Positions 1-7,595 are shown, counted from the stretch's first letter. The stretch is DNA of 43,330 nt from an uncultured Bacteroidota bacterium (GCA_903839875.1 CAIMDZ010000061.1:1-43330); one strand, 5' to 3'. The notes: generated by a model not told the origin, from the sequence alone. Numbers and translations are program-made.

Positions 1-394
1 AATCCCTGACGTCCTCAATAGTAAACTGCCCTTGGCTTTTGCGATATTCATCATAACGTCTACGAAGTTCTAAATTATCATCGTTTTCGAATCTTGAGTT
101 TACCTCATAGTAATCACCCTCTAAATTTACAGTTTCAAATTCCTTCATCGTGAATATTTTTGTAGGGTAAACATCTTTTTCAAGCGTAGGAATTTTTTTA
201 TACCGAAAGGTGACTTCGCGAATCAAAATATAGTATAGAAAAGTATTAGCAATTCCCCATTTTAATTCATCCTCATAGGGTGTTGAAGGTAGTTCATTAA
301 TTAAATTATATTCAAAGTCAGCATTTGCCAAATATTGTGTAAGTAAGTTATAAACATTTTTTTCTGGGGCTAGAATATTGACAATCTTTTCCAT
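1..394 (-). CDS. Unidentified protein, C-terminus beyond the left edge
   Basis: An open frame starts with ATG at 394 on the minus strand and runs without a stop to base 1, giving 131 codons. The N-terminus reads MEKIVNILAPEKNVYNLL. Residues near 47-62 are aromatic and hydrophobic (WGIANTFLYYILIREV), and the rest is charged and looks soluble. There is no clear signal peptide and no motif I recognise. Codon use looks natural and no competing frame is convincing. It lies just beyond the 3' end of a small T9SS protein, transcribed the same way, in the AT-rich accessory region that holds the polymerase and integrase genes. It may be cargo of that element, but this is inference. Function unknown; I am fairly sure it is coding. 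Confidence 0.55.
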   Translation of the reverse strand, partial: MEKIVNILAPEKNVYNLLTQYLANADFEYNLINELPSTPYEDELKWGIANTFLYYILIREVTFRYKKIPTLEKDVYPTKIFTMKEFETVNLEGDYYEVNSRFENDDNLELRRRYDEYRKSQGQFTIEDVRD

Positions 395-519
395 GATGTT
401 GATATTTGAGCCTACGATTTTGATCTACTAATAAATAAATAAACTGAAAATTGACAGTCACATGTACTCTTATTGTGGATTGCGATTGATATATTCTGTT
501 TTTAGGAAATAAATTTTGA

Positions 520-1314
520 TTACTTTATTACAAGCATTTTTTTAGTCATGGTAACATTACCGTCTGCAATTAAATTGTAGTAATAAATTCCTGCTGGTAA
601 AATTGAATTGTCGATGGTGATGTAGCTAAATGTCTTATCAACCTTATAGGTTTTTACTAGTTCGCCATTGGCACTGTAAATGGATATTTCACCTTTGCTT
701 GAACCTTCTGGCAACGTATATGTGAGTTTTGTTTGGCTACTTGATGGATTGGGTGCAGGGTCTGATAAATCTCCATTATCATCGCTATGTAATGCTTTAG
801 CTAATCCTAATCCATTGCCACACAAATTGCATGGAATTGTACCTGGTAGTAAGTAGACTGATGAAAATCCAGCAGTTCCTGTTGCTATAGCTACAAAACT
901 ATCTGTTGTCATCCCCGCATTATAAATTGTAATTCCCTGAACACTATCAATTGTATTAATCACAGCCCCAGTTTCATCGATTATTACAACGCTACTACTA
1001 TAGATCACAGCCATGTCAACTTTATTATCAAGCTTAAATAGATTTTCGGATGGGTATAAGGGCACATTAAAAGGCGATCTTGTTAAACCCCCTATTGTTG
1101 GCGGTAGATTTATAGTTTTCCATAATGAATGATTTAAGTTATAAAATCGAACTTGGCTATTGGCATTATCAAATGTCATGTATTTCTTACCTGATAATTT
1201 TAAGTTCACTACTTCCATATACCAAGCACTGTTATCTCTTTGTATTAAAGTCATTTGTGCATTTGCATCAAATGTTAAAAGCAGGCTTACTGCTATGATC
1301 ATGATCTTTCTCAT
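520..1314 (-). CDS. Small secreted protein with T9SS C-terminal sorting domain
   Basis: 264 residues. The N-terminus (MRKIMIIAVSLLLTFDANAQ) is a signal peptide with a likely cut after residue 19. The last 70 or so residues form a type A T9SS sorting domain: a PNPSSSQTKLTYTLPEG start, a SIYSANGELVKTY strand, an LPAGIYYYNLIADG turn and a basic tail (KKMLVIK). The protein should cross the inner membrane by Sec and the outer membrane by T9SS, with the C-terminal domain then removed. The middle part (residues 25-185) has no catalytic motif I recognise and may be an adhesin-like or beta-rich domain. A CNLCGNG segment near residue 160 could form a disulfide. No exact TAnnTTTG box is visible upstream. 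Its function beyond secretion is unknown. Confidence 0.8.
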   Translation of the reverse strand: MRKIMIIAVSLLLTFDANAQMTLIQRDNSAWYMEVVNLKLSGKKYMTFDNANSQVRFYNLNHSLWKTINLPPTIGGLTRSPFNVPLYPSENLFKLDNKVDMAVIYSSSVVIIDETGAVINTIDSVQGITIYNAGMTTDSFVAIATGTAGFSSVYLLPGTIPCNLCGNGLGLAKALHSDDNGDLSDPAPNPSSSQTKLTYTLPEGSSKGEISIYSANGELVKTYKVDKTFSYITIDNSILPAGIYYYNLIADGNVTMTKKMLVIK

Positions 1315-1360
1315 TTTGTTTTACTTTTTAGTGTTTAAATATCTTTGATTAAAATAAAAT

Positions 1361-1494
1361 ACCCGAGCGATTGACAATTACTCGTATCTGTGGGGGTCGA
1401 ATCCCAGTATCACAAGTAAAGCAAAGGCGCTCGGGCGTACCGAGCACTCTCTAAACCTTCTTGTGATACCTTGAATTTTCGACCTTTCAGATAC
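1361..1494. repeat. Nested inverted repeat with alternative pairings (possible structured RNA)
   Basis: The arms 1384-1416 and 1460-1494 pair imperfectly. Three blocks match: GTATCTG with CAGATAC, GGTCGAA with TTCGACC, and GTATCACAAG with CTTGTGATAC. Inside lies a perfect hairpin, GCTCGG (1429-1434) with CCGAGC (1440-1445). The same left half can instead pair with CCCGAGCG at 1362-1369, since CGCTCGGG at 1428-1435 is its complement, so two mutually exclusive folds exist. The GGGGTCGAATCCC stretch resembles a tRNA T-arm, but no complete tRNA can be drawn. It could be a regulatory RNA, a protein-binding cruciform or an element end. No transcript evidence is available. Confidence 0.5.
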
Positions 1495-1759
1495 AAGTGC
1501 AGTTTTGCGAATGCAAAATCTTTATGTTAGTTGTTGTTATCTATCCAAATGCTTTTGTTTTTGTTAGTATAAAAGTAGTAAAATTTTATTTCCAGTGCTC
1601 TTGTTTTAAAACAGGCATTTTGCATAATGCCGTCCAAAAGTTATAGTAGTGGCTTATTTTAAAATCCTTCTTTGAAGAGGAAGGAAGTGTACATACCAGT
1701 ATGAATCTTTCTATTGAATTAATTTGGGTCAATGCAAGTCTTGGTAAAACCTCACGAAA

Positions 1760-1824
1760 AATATTAATGTTAATATTAATTACAATATGTTTTAAGATAG
1801 TATAATATATTACATTATAATGTA
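1760..1824. promoter_or_regulatory. Two perfect palindromes upstream of the polymerase gene
   Basis: AATATTAA and TTAATATT (1760-1777, 2-nt centre) form one perfect inverted repeat, and TACATTATAATGTA (1811-1824) is a 14-bp palindrome. Both lie in very AT-rich DNA 55-120 bp before the polymerase start codon. They may be operators, or part of a replication origin used by the encoded polymerase. Random AT-rich DNA makes short palindromes likely, so confidence is modest. Confidence 0.4.
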
Positions 1825-1877
1825 TATTCTAATAAATTAATTTGGTAATGTCAAATTTATTTCGTATAATTGTATAA

Positions 1878-3494
1878 ATGAGACTGAGCAATCAGAATAA
1901 ACTTGCAAATAATGAATATATGACAAATATAGGTAGGAATAAAGGAAAATTGAATAAGTTATTGGTGCCAAGTAGTTTAGATTTAGAAAAATTAATAAGT
2001 GAAGTGCCTGTTGAATTTGCAGGATTTAAAATAGACAAGGTTTATTATATATGTGATAGTATCTTCAAAGGAAGTCTAAAGCTGGATAAAGAAACATTTA
2101 TCCACCCATACAAAAAAGAACCATACTATGTCCCACTGCATACAGAGATAATTAAACATTATTTAGGGGCGGAATATTACAAAAAAATTGTTAACTGGAT
2201 GGTTGCCGCTGGTATCATTGAGGTTGACGGTTCTTACCAGACCGAAATAATAAGCTTAGGGTATCGGTTTACAGAAAAGTATAGGAATAATGAGATTAAA
2301 AAAGTTGATATTATTGATTTTGTAATGTTCAACAAGAAGCCTAGTAAGAAGTTGAAACAGCTTTACACCACAAAAACAAGTCGTAATGCTAATTATTTGA
2401 AAAAATGGTACGATGGCCTGGAAATAAATGTTGTGGAAGCAAGTAAAGCCATTGCTACCAATTATATGAATAAATGTTTTGATGCTTATAGAAATGGAGA
2501 GTGGCCCCAATTGGAACTGGAACACAGGAATAATCAAGTTTTGATTGAACTGTATGGTCATCCAGATGATTATCATCAACAGGATAAAAATGGCAGAAGG
2601 CTGCATACTGTTGTTACCTGCACTCCCCGCTACCTCAGAAGCATAGTAACCTATAAAGGGCAGGAACTTGCCCAGACTGATATTTCAAATAGTCAATTAT
2701 TTTTTACTTTGTTCTTATTTATGGCTGAAAATTGGAAAAAATCAAGAAAGAACCAAGGAAACCTAATTTGGGAAGGATTAGAACAAGTTAATTGTTTTCC
2801 TTATACTTTAGATAGTTTTGTTTCTTCCATTATGTCATCGGTTTCCTCCAAAAGTCAAGCTGGTAGCGACATTCAGGACGATAGATTTATGCAATTAGTT
2901 ACAAAAGGTAAGCTATACGATTATTTCATATTCATAATGAACAAAGAAATGGGTTTTTTCGAGCCAAATCTAAGCTATGGTGAAAAAAGGGATGTTATAA
3001 AAAGCCTGCTTATTGCCCAAATCAACGGTGATTCTAATGAAGCTGACGGTGTGACAGCACCTATTAATTTTAAGCTTGTTGGTACTAGAAACGTGCCTCA
3101 AAAACGAATAAAATCAAAAGAGAAGGAAAGAAAAAACCGATGGTTATACGAAGGGAAAAATAAAATGTTATGGGATGCTTTTAATCTTCATTTTCCTTCC
3201 GTTGCTGCCATTTACAGACAGATTAAGACGTATGATAACTCCGACATATCCAAGGTACTGCAAAGGATAGAAAGCACCGCGTTATTAGACTATGCCTGTG
3301 CTGCGATAAGAAAGGAATTACCCAAAGCTCCATTATTTACAATTCATGATTGCTTGACGACTACCAGAGAATATATTGATGCCGTTGATATAATTTTCAG
3401 AAAGGCAATAGCCAGCTATATCGGGTATGAGCCAAAAACAAAAATCTCATACTGGAGTGATTATCCAAAAATGGAAGCATTCCCATTTGATTAA
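1878..3494 (+). CDS. Divergent family-A-like polymerase of a mobile element (TV-Pol-like)
   Basis: 538 residues with no signal peptide. Three motifs in the right order and spacing suggest a palm-fold polymerase related to family A DNA polymerases and T7-type RNA polymerases. Motif A is TDISNSQ (residues 267-273, catalytic Asp268). Motif B is R371-x3-K375-x7-N383-G384, matching the RxxxKxxxFxxxYG finger helix with N for Y. Motif C is FTIHDCL (His490-Asp491). The approach to motif A (RRLHTVVTCTPRYLRSIVTYKGQ, split near residue 251) resembles the GRLHS...LR segment of family A enzymes. I recognise no 3'-5' exonuclease motifs in the N-terminal half. The pattern fits the transposon/viral polymerase family described in mobile elements and virophages, from memory. 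Its neighbours, an HNH endonuclease and a tyrosine integrase, suggest that it replicates the element. Catalytic activity is inferred only. Confidence 0.6.
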   Translation: MRLSNQNKLANNEYMTNIGRNKGKLNKLLVPSSLDLEKLISEVPVEFAGFKIDKVYYICDSIFKGSLKLDKETFIHPYKKEPYYVPLHTEIIKHYLGAEYYKKIVNWMVAAGIIEVDGSYQTEIISLGYRFTEKYRNNEIKKVDIIDFVMFNKKPSKKLKQLYTTKTSRNANYLKKWYDGLEINVVEASKAIATNYMNKCFDAYRNGEWPQLELEHRNNQVLIELYGHPDDYHQQDKNGRRLHTVVTCTPRYLRSIVTYKGQELAQTDISNSQLFFTLFLFMAENWKKSRKNQGNLIWEGLEQVNCFPYTLDSFVSSIMSSVSSKSQAGSDIQDDRFMQLVTKGKLYDYFIFIMNKEMGFFEPNLSYGEKRDVIKSLLIAQINGDSNEADGVTAPINFKLVGTRNVPQKRIKSKEKERKNRWLYEGKNKMLWDAFNLHFPSVAAIYRQIKTYDNSDISKVLQRIESTALLDYACAAIRKELPKAPLFTIHDCLTTTREYIDAVDIIFRKAIASYIGYEPKTKISYWSDYPKMEAFPFD

Positions 3495-3570
3495 GTTGAA
3501 AAAGTAATCGGGTGTGTAACAAAAATGCATGCCCGATTTACAGTTGAAAGTCCGTCAAATAATTTGATGG

Positions 3571-4125
3571 ATGAACTGGAAAAATGTAAAGGATTACGAG
3601 GGGATTTACGAAATATCGGACACTGGAATAATAAGAGGGGTTGATAGGTATATTGAACTACCAAATGGTAAAAAAAGATTTGCCAAGGGTCGAATCTTGC
3701 AGCAGAGTATAAGCAATAAAGGCTATGCTGAAATAAGGCTAAATAAAGGTGGTAAAGCAAGAAGCTATCTAATCCACAGGTTGACTGCACAAGCATTCAA
3801 ACCCAATCCTGATGGACTACCCCAGGTCAACCATCTATCGGGAGACAAACTGGATAATAGTGTTGAGAATCTTGAATGGACAAATGCAAGTGGTAATACA
3901 TTACATGCTTACAAAACTGGTCTTAATAGTAATTGCGGCTGTAATCACAACTTAGCAGTTCCAGTAATTGACCTTAAAACAGGAGATATATATTGTACGG
4001 TTAAAGCATTCTGTGAAACATACGGAATCAATTATAACAGCGGGAAAAACGCACTCAATGGACTTCAGGATTTTCCTAAGTCAGTTGATTTATCGGGACA
4101 TTTATTTGAAAAATATTTCTGTTGA
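3571..4125 (+). CDS. HNH homing-type endonuclease with NUMOD4 and NUMOD1 modules
   Basis: 184 residues. The N-terminus (MNWKNVKDYEGIYEISDTG) is a typical NUMOD4 module with a W-x-Y-E-x-Y-x-(I/V)-S-(D/N)-x-G pattern. An HNH core follows, with His70 in LIHRL, Asn87-His88 in VNHLSGDKLDN, Asn96 and NLEW at 100-103. The C-terminal part (about 129-164, VPVIDLKTGDIYCTVKAFC) resembles a NUMOD1 DNA-binding repeat. Such enzymes make site-specific double-strand cuts and often sit free-standing beside replication genes in phages and elements. Here it follows the polymerase by 76 bp on the same strand and ends at a strong hairpin terminator. The target could be a polymerase-like gene of a competing element; that is inference. 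Confidence 0.85.
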   Translation: MNWKNVKDYEGIYEISDTGIIRGVDRYIELPNGKKRFAKGRILQQSISNKGYAEIRLNKGGKARSYLIHRLTAQAFKPNPDGLPQVNHLSGDKLDNSVENLEWTNASGNTLHAYKTGLNSNCGCNHNLAVPVIDLKTGDIYCTVKAFCETYGINYNSGKNALNGLQDFPKSVDLSGHLFEKYFC

Positions 4126-4138
4126 GAAAACGGGGAAA

Positions 4139-4172
4139 AGCAGGGGGCTACCAAACATGATGCCCCCTTGCT
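4139..4172. terminator. Hairpin terminator between convergent HNH and integrase genes
   Basis: GGGGGC (4143-4148) pairs with GCCCCC (4162-4167), extended outward by AGCA and TGCT with one bulged base, around a 13-nt loop. T-rich sequence follows on the plus strand, and TTTTCCCCGTTTTC follows on the minus strand. It can stop transcription from both converging genes. Confidence 0.75.
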
Positions 4173-4178
4173 ATTTCT

Positions 4179-5420
4179 TCATTGTAACTCTATCATTTGC
4201 ACGTTCTCTTTATTATTGAGCCTTGCACTTAGCAGCTTCATATCCTCGTCAATTGTTCTTTCCAGCACCTTCGCATAAATCTGGGTGGTACTTAATTTGG
4301 TATGCCCTAACATCCTACTGACCGTACTTATTGGAACAGCGTTATTAAGCGTTATAGTCGTGGCGAAACTGTGGCGTGCAAGATGGGTCGTGAGGTTTTT
4401 GGATATGCCCGCCAGTTCTTGAAGCACCTTTAAATTGTCATTCATCTTCTGATTTGAGATAACAGGTAGCAACGGTACATTTACCACGGCATCAGGCAAG
4501 TATTTGTTCAGCAGTAACAAAGCAGGTTGCAACAATGGGACAGCAAAAGCAATGTTTGTCTTTTCCCGCTGCATCCTTATCCATATCGTATCATTATTGC
4601 CTCCTGTGATATGATTACAGCACAATCGTTTAATATCTCCGTAACATAAGCCAGTGAAGCATTGTATCATAAACACATCCCTGACGTTCTTTAAAACTTC
4701 CCTGTTTAACTTCAAGTCCCAAAGCTTTTTTATCTCATCCATGGTTAAGGCTACCTTATGTGGTGCAACAAATTCCAAGGTAAAGGCAGCCATCGGATTA
4801 CTTTGGATATACCCTAACTTAATAGCATAGTTCAGCAACTTCTTTACCCGTTGTATTTGCTTGTTAGCACCGTTGATATGGCAGGTTTTTTCAGTGGTCA
4901 GGTAGGTAAAGTATGCCTCGCAGAACTTATAATTGACTGCCTTTAGTGGCATGTCCTTCTTCCCGCAGTATATAGGGACAAACTCGATCAAATACTTCAA
5001 AGTGGTCTTGTAGTTTTTGTAGCTTCCCTGACTGTACTTTTTCCCAATCTGCTTTTCGAAATTATCGTTATGCTCCTGTGCTACACTAATGAAAGTGTGC
5101 GTTTCTTCTATTGGTTCCCCTTTCAGAAGTTGGCGGATATTGTCGAATGTCACTTCTGTTTTACTGATATAAAGCTGTGAAATCGTCTGGTTGATTTCAT
5201 TCCTTGCAACATCGAGCATGCTGTTAATTGTACCGGCATCTTTGGACTTTATCGCTTTCTGCTTTTTATCGTCCCAATGTTCGGAATCTACGAACTGACC
5301 CGAAGGGTATTGCAGCCTTTCATTTTGTACCGTTATGCGGATATAAACAGGAAACTTATTATCCCTGTTCGGTCTTGATTTTCTCAAGTACATATATATG
5401 TTATAGTTTGGAGTATTCAT
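4179..5420 (-). CDS. Tyrosine recombinase/integrase, IntDOT-like Bacteroidota family
   Basis: 413 residues. Domain order is an N-terminal arm-site DNA-binding domain (about 5-95), a SAM-like core-binding domain (about 105-210) and the catalytic domain (220-400). Visible active-site residues are Lys287 (REKTN), His346-x2-Arg349 (HLARH), His373 (MLGHTKLSTTQ) and the nucleophile Tyr382 (IYAKV). The position of the classical first Arg is Cys259 (FTGLCYGDIKRL). An Arg is present at 247, twelve residues earlier, as I recall for CTnDOT integrase, where Arg247 acts and Ser259 replaces the canonical Arg. The gene lies 210 bp from the 3' end of tRNA-Pro and should catalyse integration and excision of the neighbouring element. 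Helically phased repeats upstream may be arm sites. Confidence 0.9.
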   Translation of the reverse strand: MNTPNYNIYMYLRKSRPNRDNKFPVYIRITVQNERLQYPSGQFVDSEHWDDKKQKAIKSKDAGTINSMLDVARNEINQTISQLYISKTEVTFDNIRQLLKGEPIEETHTFISVAQEHNDNFEKQIGKKYSQGSYKNYKTTLKYLIEFVPIYCGKKDMPLKAVNYKFCEAYFTYLTTEKTCHINGANKQIQRVKKLLNYAIKLGYIQSNPMAAFTLEFVAPHKVALTMDEIKKLWDLKLNREVLKNVRDVFMIQCFTGLCYGDIKRLCCNHITGGNNDTIWIRMQREKTNIAFAVPLLQPALLLLNKYLPDAVVNVPLLPVISNQKMNDNLKVLQELAGISKNLTTHLARHSFATTITLNNAVPISTVSRMLGHTKLSTTQIYAKVLERTIDEDMKLLSARLNNKENVQMIELQ

Positions 5421-5458
5421 TTTTGTAAGAATTGAAGTTAAAAAAAGGTTTGAAAATT

Positions 5459-5488
5459 GGATACCTTTTGGATACCAGAGTGGATACC
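5459..5488. repeat. Three GGATACC direct repeats between integrase and tRNA-Pro
   Basis: GGATACC occurs at 5459, 5470 and 5482, spaced 11 and 12 bp apart, so the copies fall on about the same face of the helix. They lie between the integrase start (5420) and the 3' end of tRNA-Pro (5631). This is where arm-type sites for the integrase N-terminal domain, or sites for an excisionase-like factor, would be expected. No binding data are available. Confidence 0.5.
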
Positions 5489-5589
5489 AGAAAGGCTAAA
5501 AACAACCTCCTTCTAAGGTGGGATTCCTGAACTATAAAAATGATTTGGAAAATGCCTGAAACCCTTACTGGCAGGGCATTTCAGAACAT

Positions 5590-5621
5590 AAAAAAAGCAC
5601 CCTACAATTAAGTAAGATGCT
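5590..5621 (-). terminator. Terminator downstream of tRNA-Pro
   Basis: Read on the minus strand, AGCATC (5621-5616) pairs with GGTGCT (5601-5596) with one G-U pair, followed directly by seven T residues. It lies ten bases past the end of tRNA-Pro and fits an intrinsic terminator for that transcript. Confidence 0.6.
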
Positions 5622-5630
5622 TCTATAAGT

Positions 5631-5703
5631 CGGGACGACAAGATTCGAACTTGCGACCACAAGACCCCCAGCCTTGTGCGCTACCGGGCTGCGCTACGTC
5701 CCG
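5631..5703 (-). tRNA. tRNA-Pro (anticodon GGG)
   Basis: The 73-nt minus-strand sequence folds fully. The acceptor arms are CGGGACG and CGTCCCG. The D arm has GCGC stems around AGCCCGGTA. The anticodon stem CAAGG/TCTTG (one G-T pair) encloses the loop CTGGGGG, and the T arm GCAAG/CTTGT (one G-T pair) has the loop TTCGAAT. The anticodon GGG reads CCC and CCU proline codons. CCA is not encoded. The 3' end points at the tyrosine integrase gene, the usual arrangement when an element integrates into a tRNA 3' end. I found no second copy of the tRNA 3' segment in the window, so the far att site would be to the left of base 1, or the element has decayed. Confidence 0.95.
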
Positions 5704-5767
5704 AAATTTATCGGGCTGCAAAGATAGTTTAAAAAACGTTTGGTGCAAAACAAGCAAAAAAACCAAT

Positions 5768-6226
5768 TTATACCCCAAACTGCAACAAGTGATGGTTCAA
5801 ATGCTTGTAAAACATATTGTTCCATTCTGTTACCGTCAGGTTACCGAAGGAGAGGGACGCCTTGCCGTCAAATTCCTTATGGCCCAGTTGCTGAGTCTTT
5901 GTTAGGTAGCCTATAAGGCGTTCCTTTTCTTTGTTGACCTCCTTTTCAGTGGTCATCAGGAAGGCGGGAGCTGTGCGACTGTTGTGCTTGTAGGGTTTTT
6001 CGCTTACTACCGCGTTCTTGACCAACAGTTTCAACATCAGCTTCATCATCCCTTTGGGCGCCGGATGTTTGTTGTCGTAGATCATTTCATAGGTCACACA
6101 GCAATGTGCCAGCATCTGGCCAACGTTCATCTTGCCCCATTTTGGTTGTGTTGTTGGTGTCAGCGCCTTGATGCGCCCTATTATTTCGTCAGCGACTGTT
6201 TTAGAAAAAATATCAGGTAATGCCAT
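5768..6226 (-). CDS. DUF1569 protein (DinB-like fold)
   Basis: 152 residues, all soluble. The N-terminal part has the pattern PKWGKMNVGQMLAHC, and the C-terminus (NMFYKHLNHHLLQFGV) carries the His-rich ending typical of DUF1569 proteins. These belong to the DinB/YfiT-like four-helix group, in which conserved His residues can bind a metal. No specific reaction is established for DUF1569, as far as I know. It lies 88 bp downstream of folE on the same strand and could share its transcript, though no functional link is apparent. Length is normal for the family. Confidence 0.75.
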   Translation of the reverse strand: MALPDIFSKTVADEIIGRIKALTPTTQPKWGKMNVGQMLAHCCVTYEMIYDNKHPAPKGMMKLMLKLLVKNAVVSEKPYKHNSRTAPAFLMTTEKEVNKEKERLIGYLTKTQQLGHKEFDGKASLSFGNLTVTEWNNMFYKHLNHHLLQFGV

Positions 6227-6314
6227 ATCTGTTGTCTGTTATGCTGCAAAAGAACAATTTATTATAATCAAAACCACTATTAGCCGGAGAAACTTTCTAC
6301 TCTTTACTTTCTAC

Positions 6315-6911
6315 TCAGGAAAGATCTGCCGATATCAGCTTCAAAAACTCAGACCGGGTCTCGTTCTTCATAAACTGGCCGCTGAATGCCGATGTGGTGG
6401 TGACGCTGTTCTGCTTTTGCACGCCACGCATCATCATGCACAGGTGGCGGGCTTCAATAACTACACCTACACCCAATGGCTTCAGGGTTTCCTGTATCAC
6501 ATCCAGTATCTGGTGGGTCATGCGCTCCTGTACCTGCAAACGGCGGGAGAAACACTCTACCACATGCGCTATCTTGCTAAGGCCGGTGATAACGCCATTT
6601 GGTATATAGGCTATATGCGCCTTTCCGAAGAATGGCAGCATGTGATGCTCGCACAACGAGTACAGTTCTATGTCCTTTACCAGCACCATCTCGCTATACG
6701 ACTCATGGAATTTCGCCGAATTAAGGATAGCAGCTGCATCCATTGAATATCCCTGGGTGATGAACTGCATGGCCTTTGCTACCCGCTCAGGGGTTTTAAG
6801 TAATCCTTCACGGTTGGGATCTTCGCCCACGTTCTCCAGTATAGCCTGGTAGTGTGCCTTCAGCGTGTTCGTCGTTGCTTCGTCGTATGTTTCAATTTTG
6901 TGGTAAGCCAA
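6315..6911 (-). CDS. folE: GTP cyclohydrolase I
   Basis: 198 residues, a normal length. It converts GTP to 7,8-dihydroneopterin triphosphate, the first step of tetrahydrofolate and of other pterin or deazapurine pathways. Signature segments are clear: [20 protein letters not shown] (residues 85-104, zinc ligands Cys87 and His90), [20 protein letters not shown] (111-130), and [12 protein letters not shown] (154-165, zinc ligand Cys158). The C-terminus [10 protein letters not shown] is typical. The upstream neighbour on the same strand is a PTPS/QueD enzyme that uses the product of this reaction. The 160-bp gap between them is filled by a low-complexity repeat. I see no TAnnTTTG box directly before folE, so it may be read from the queD promoter. 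Confidence 0.95.
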   Translation of the reverse strand: MAYHKIETYDEATTNTLKAHYQAILENVGEDPNREGLLKTPERVAKAMQFITQGYSMDAAAILNSAKFHESYSEMVLVKDIELYSLCEHHMLPFFGKAHIAYIPNGVITGLSKIAHVVECFSRRLQVQERMTHQILDVIQETLKPLGVGVVIEARHLCMMMRGVQKQNSVTTTSAFSGQFMKNETRSEFLKLISADLS

Positions 6912-6924
6912 TGTGATTCTATTA

Positions 6925-6996
6925 AGTTGATTAGTTGATTAGTTGAATTGTTGATAGGTTGAATTGTTGATAGGTTGACTGGTTGATAGGTTGGAG
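6925..6996. repeat. Tandem GTTGATAGGTTGA-type low-complexity repeat
   Basis: The region between folE and queD is built of variations on GTTGATTA, GTTGAATT and GTTGATAGG. Related sequence appears at 33519-33545 and, inverted, at 40811-40888, so this is one dispersed intergenic repeat type with at least three copies in the window. Beyond it (7030-7070) is a short run of CATTTCCATATTTCC-type repeats. Confidence 0.65.
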
Positions 6997-7071
6997 GGTT
7001 AAAAAGCGTGTTTCAGATAAATTTAAGTCAGTCCATTCATTTCCATATTTCCATATTTCCACATTTCTACA

Positions 7072-7482
7072 TTAACCGTAGTACTCCACATATATCTTTG
7101 GTGTTTCTATTAGTTTAATGCAATGTAACTGTACATTTCCCTTCTCAATATGCGGCTTTAATTCATCCCATATTCCTATTGCAAAATTCTCAGCGCTGGT
7201 AAATTTCCCCTGCATGAAGTCAACATCAAGGTTCAGGTTACGGTGGTCTGCCTTTTCTACTATCACATCTTTTATCAGGTCACCCAGGGTCCTGGCATTA
7301 TACAGGAAACCTGTCTCCGCATCAGGTTCACCTTTAATGGTTACATGCAGCTCATAATTATGCCCATGCCAGTTTTCGTTGGCGCACTTGCCAAAAACCT
7401 CTTTGTTCTTTTCATCGCTCCAGGCCTTGTTCTGTAATTTATGCGCTGCATTAAATTGCTCCACCCGAGTCAGATAAACCAT
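7072..7482 (-). CDS. queD: 6-pyruvoyl/6-carboxy-tetrahydropterin synthase family protein
   Basis: 136 residues. It acts on 7,8-dihydroneopterin triphosphate, the FolE product, giving 6-carboxytetrahydropterin (queuosine and other 7-deazapurines) or 6-pyruvoyltetrahydropterin. Zinc ligands are His14 (FNAAHKL) and His39/His41 (NWHGHNY). The catalytic Cys33 and the Asp79-His80 pair (KADHRNLN) are present, and Glu126 lies in LIETPKIYVEYYG. The CANENWHGH spacing (C-x5-HGH) is closer to PTPS enzymes than to the shorter spacing I recall for E. coli QueD, so the exact product is uncertain. A well-matched promoter (TTTG, 20-nt spacer, TAATTTTG) precedes it, and mqnB is divergent. The gene is probably the head of a queD-folE transcript. 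Confidence 0.88.
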   Translation of the reverse strand: MVYLTRVEQFNAAHKLQNKAWSDEKNKEVFGKCANENWHGHNYELHVTIKGEPDAETGFLYNARTLGDLIKDVIVEKADHRNLNLDVDFMQGKFTSAENFAIGIWDELKPHIEKGNVQLHCIKLIETPKIYVEYYG

Positions 7483-7498
7483 TTTCTATATTTAACTG

Positions 7499-7530
7499 CA
7501 AAATTAGTGTTACTGAACGGTTTTGACAAA
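7499..7530 (-). promoter_or_regulatory. Bacteroidota-type promoter of queD
   Basis: On the minus strand TTTG (7530-7527) is followed after 20 nt by TAATTTTG (7506-7499), an exact TAnnTTTG -7 element with correct spacing. The start codon is 17 nt further on. Confidence 0.75.
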
Positions 7531-7595
7531 CCTTTGCCATTAGCATGAAATGATGGAAGGATAAATAAAAAGAATAAACCTGATTATCTTGCAGC

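Larger units (their letters stand above)
1315..1877. other. Structured, AT-rich intergenic region between divergent genes
   Basis: This 563-bp gap separates the minus-strand T9SS gene from the plus-strand polymerase gene. I see no convincing protein frame. It contains a nested inverted repeat (1361-1494), a small hairpin around 1615-1632 (GGCATT and AATGCC arms), and a very AT-rich stretch (1740-1875) with two perfect palindromes just before the polymerase start. The hairpins and palindromes are listed separately. Confidence 0.6.

Noticed and set aside
1384-1416. tRNA-like T-arm in the intergenic inverted repeat
   Set aside because: GGGGTCGAATCCC looks like a T-arm, but no acceptor, D or anticodon arms can be drawn on either strand.
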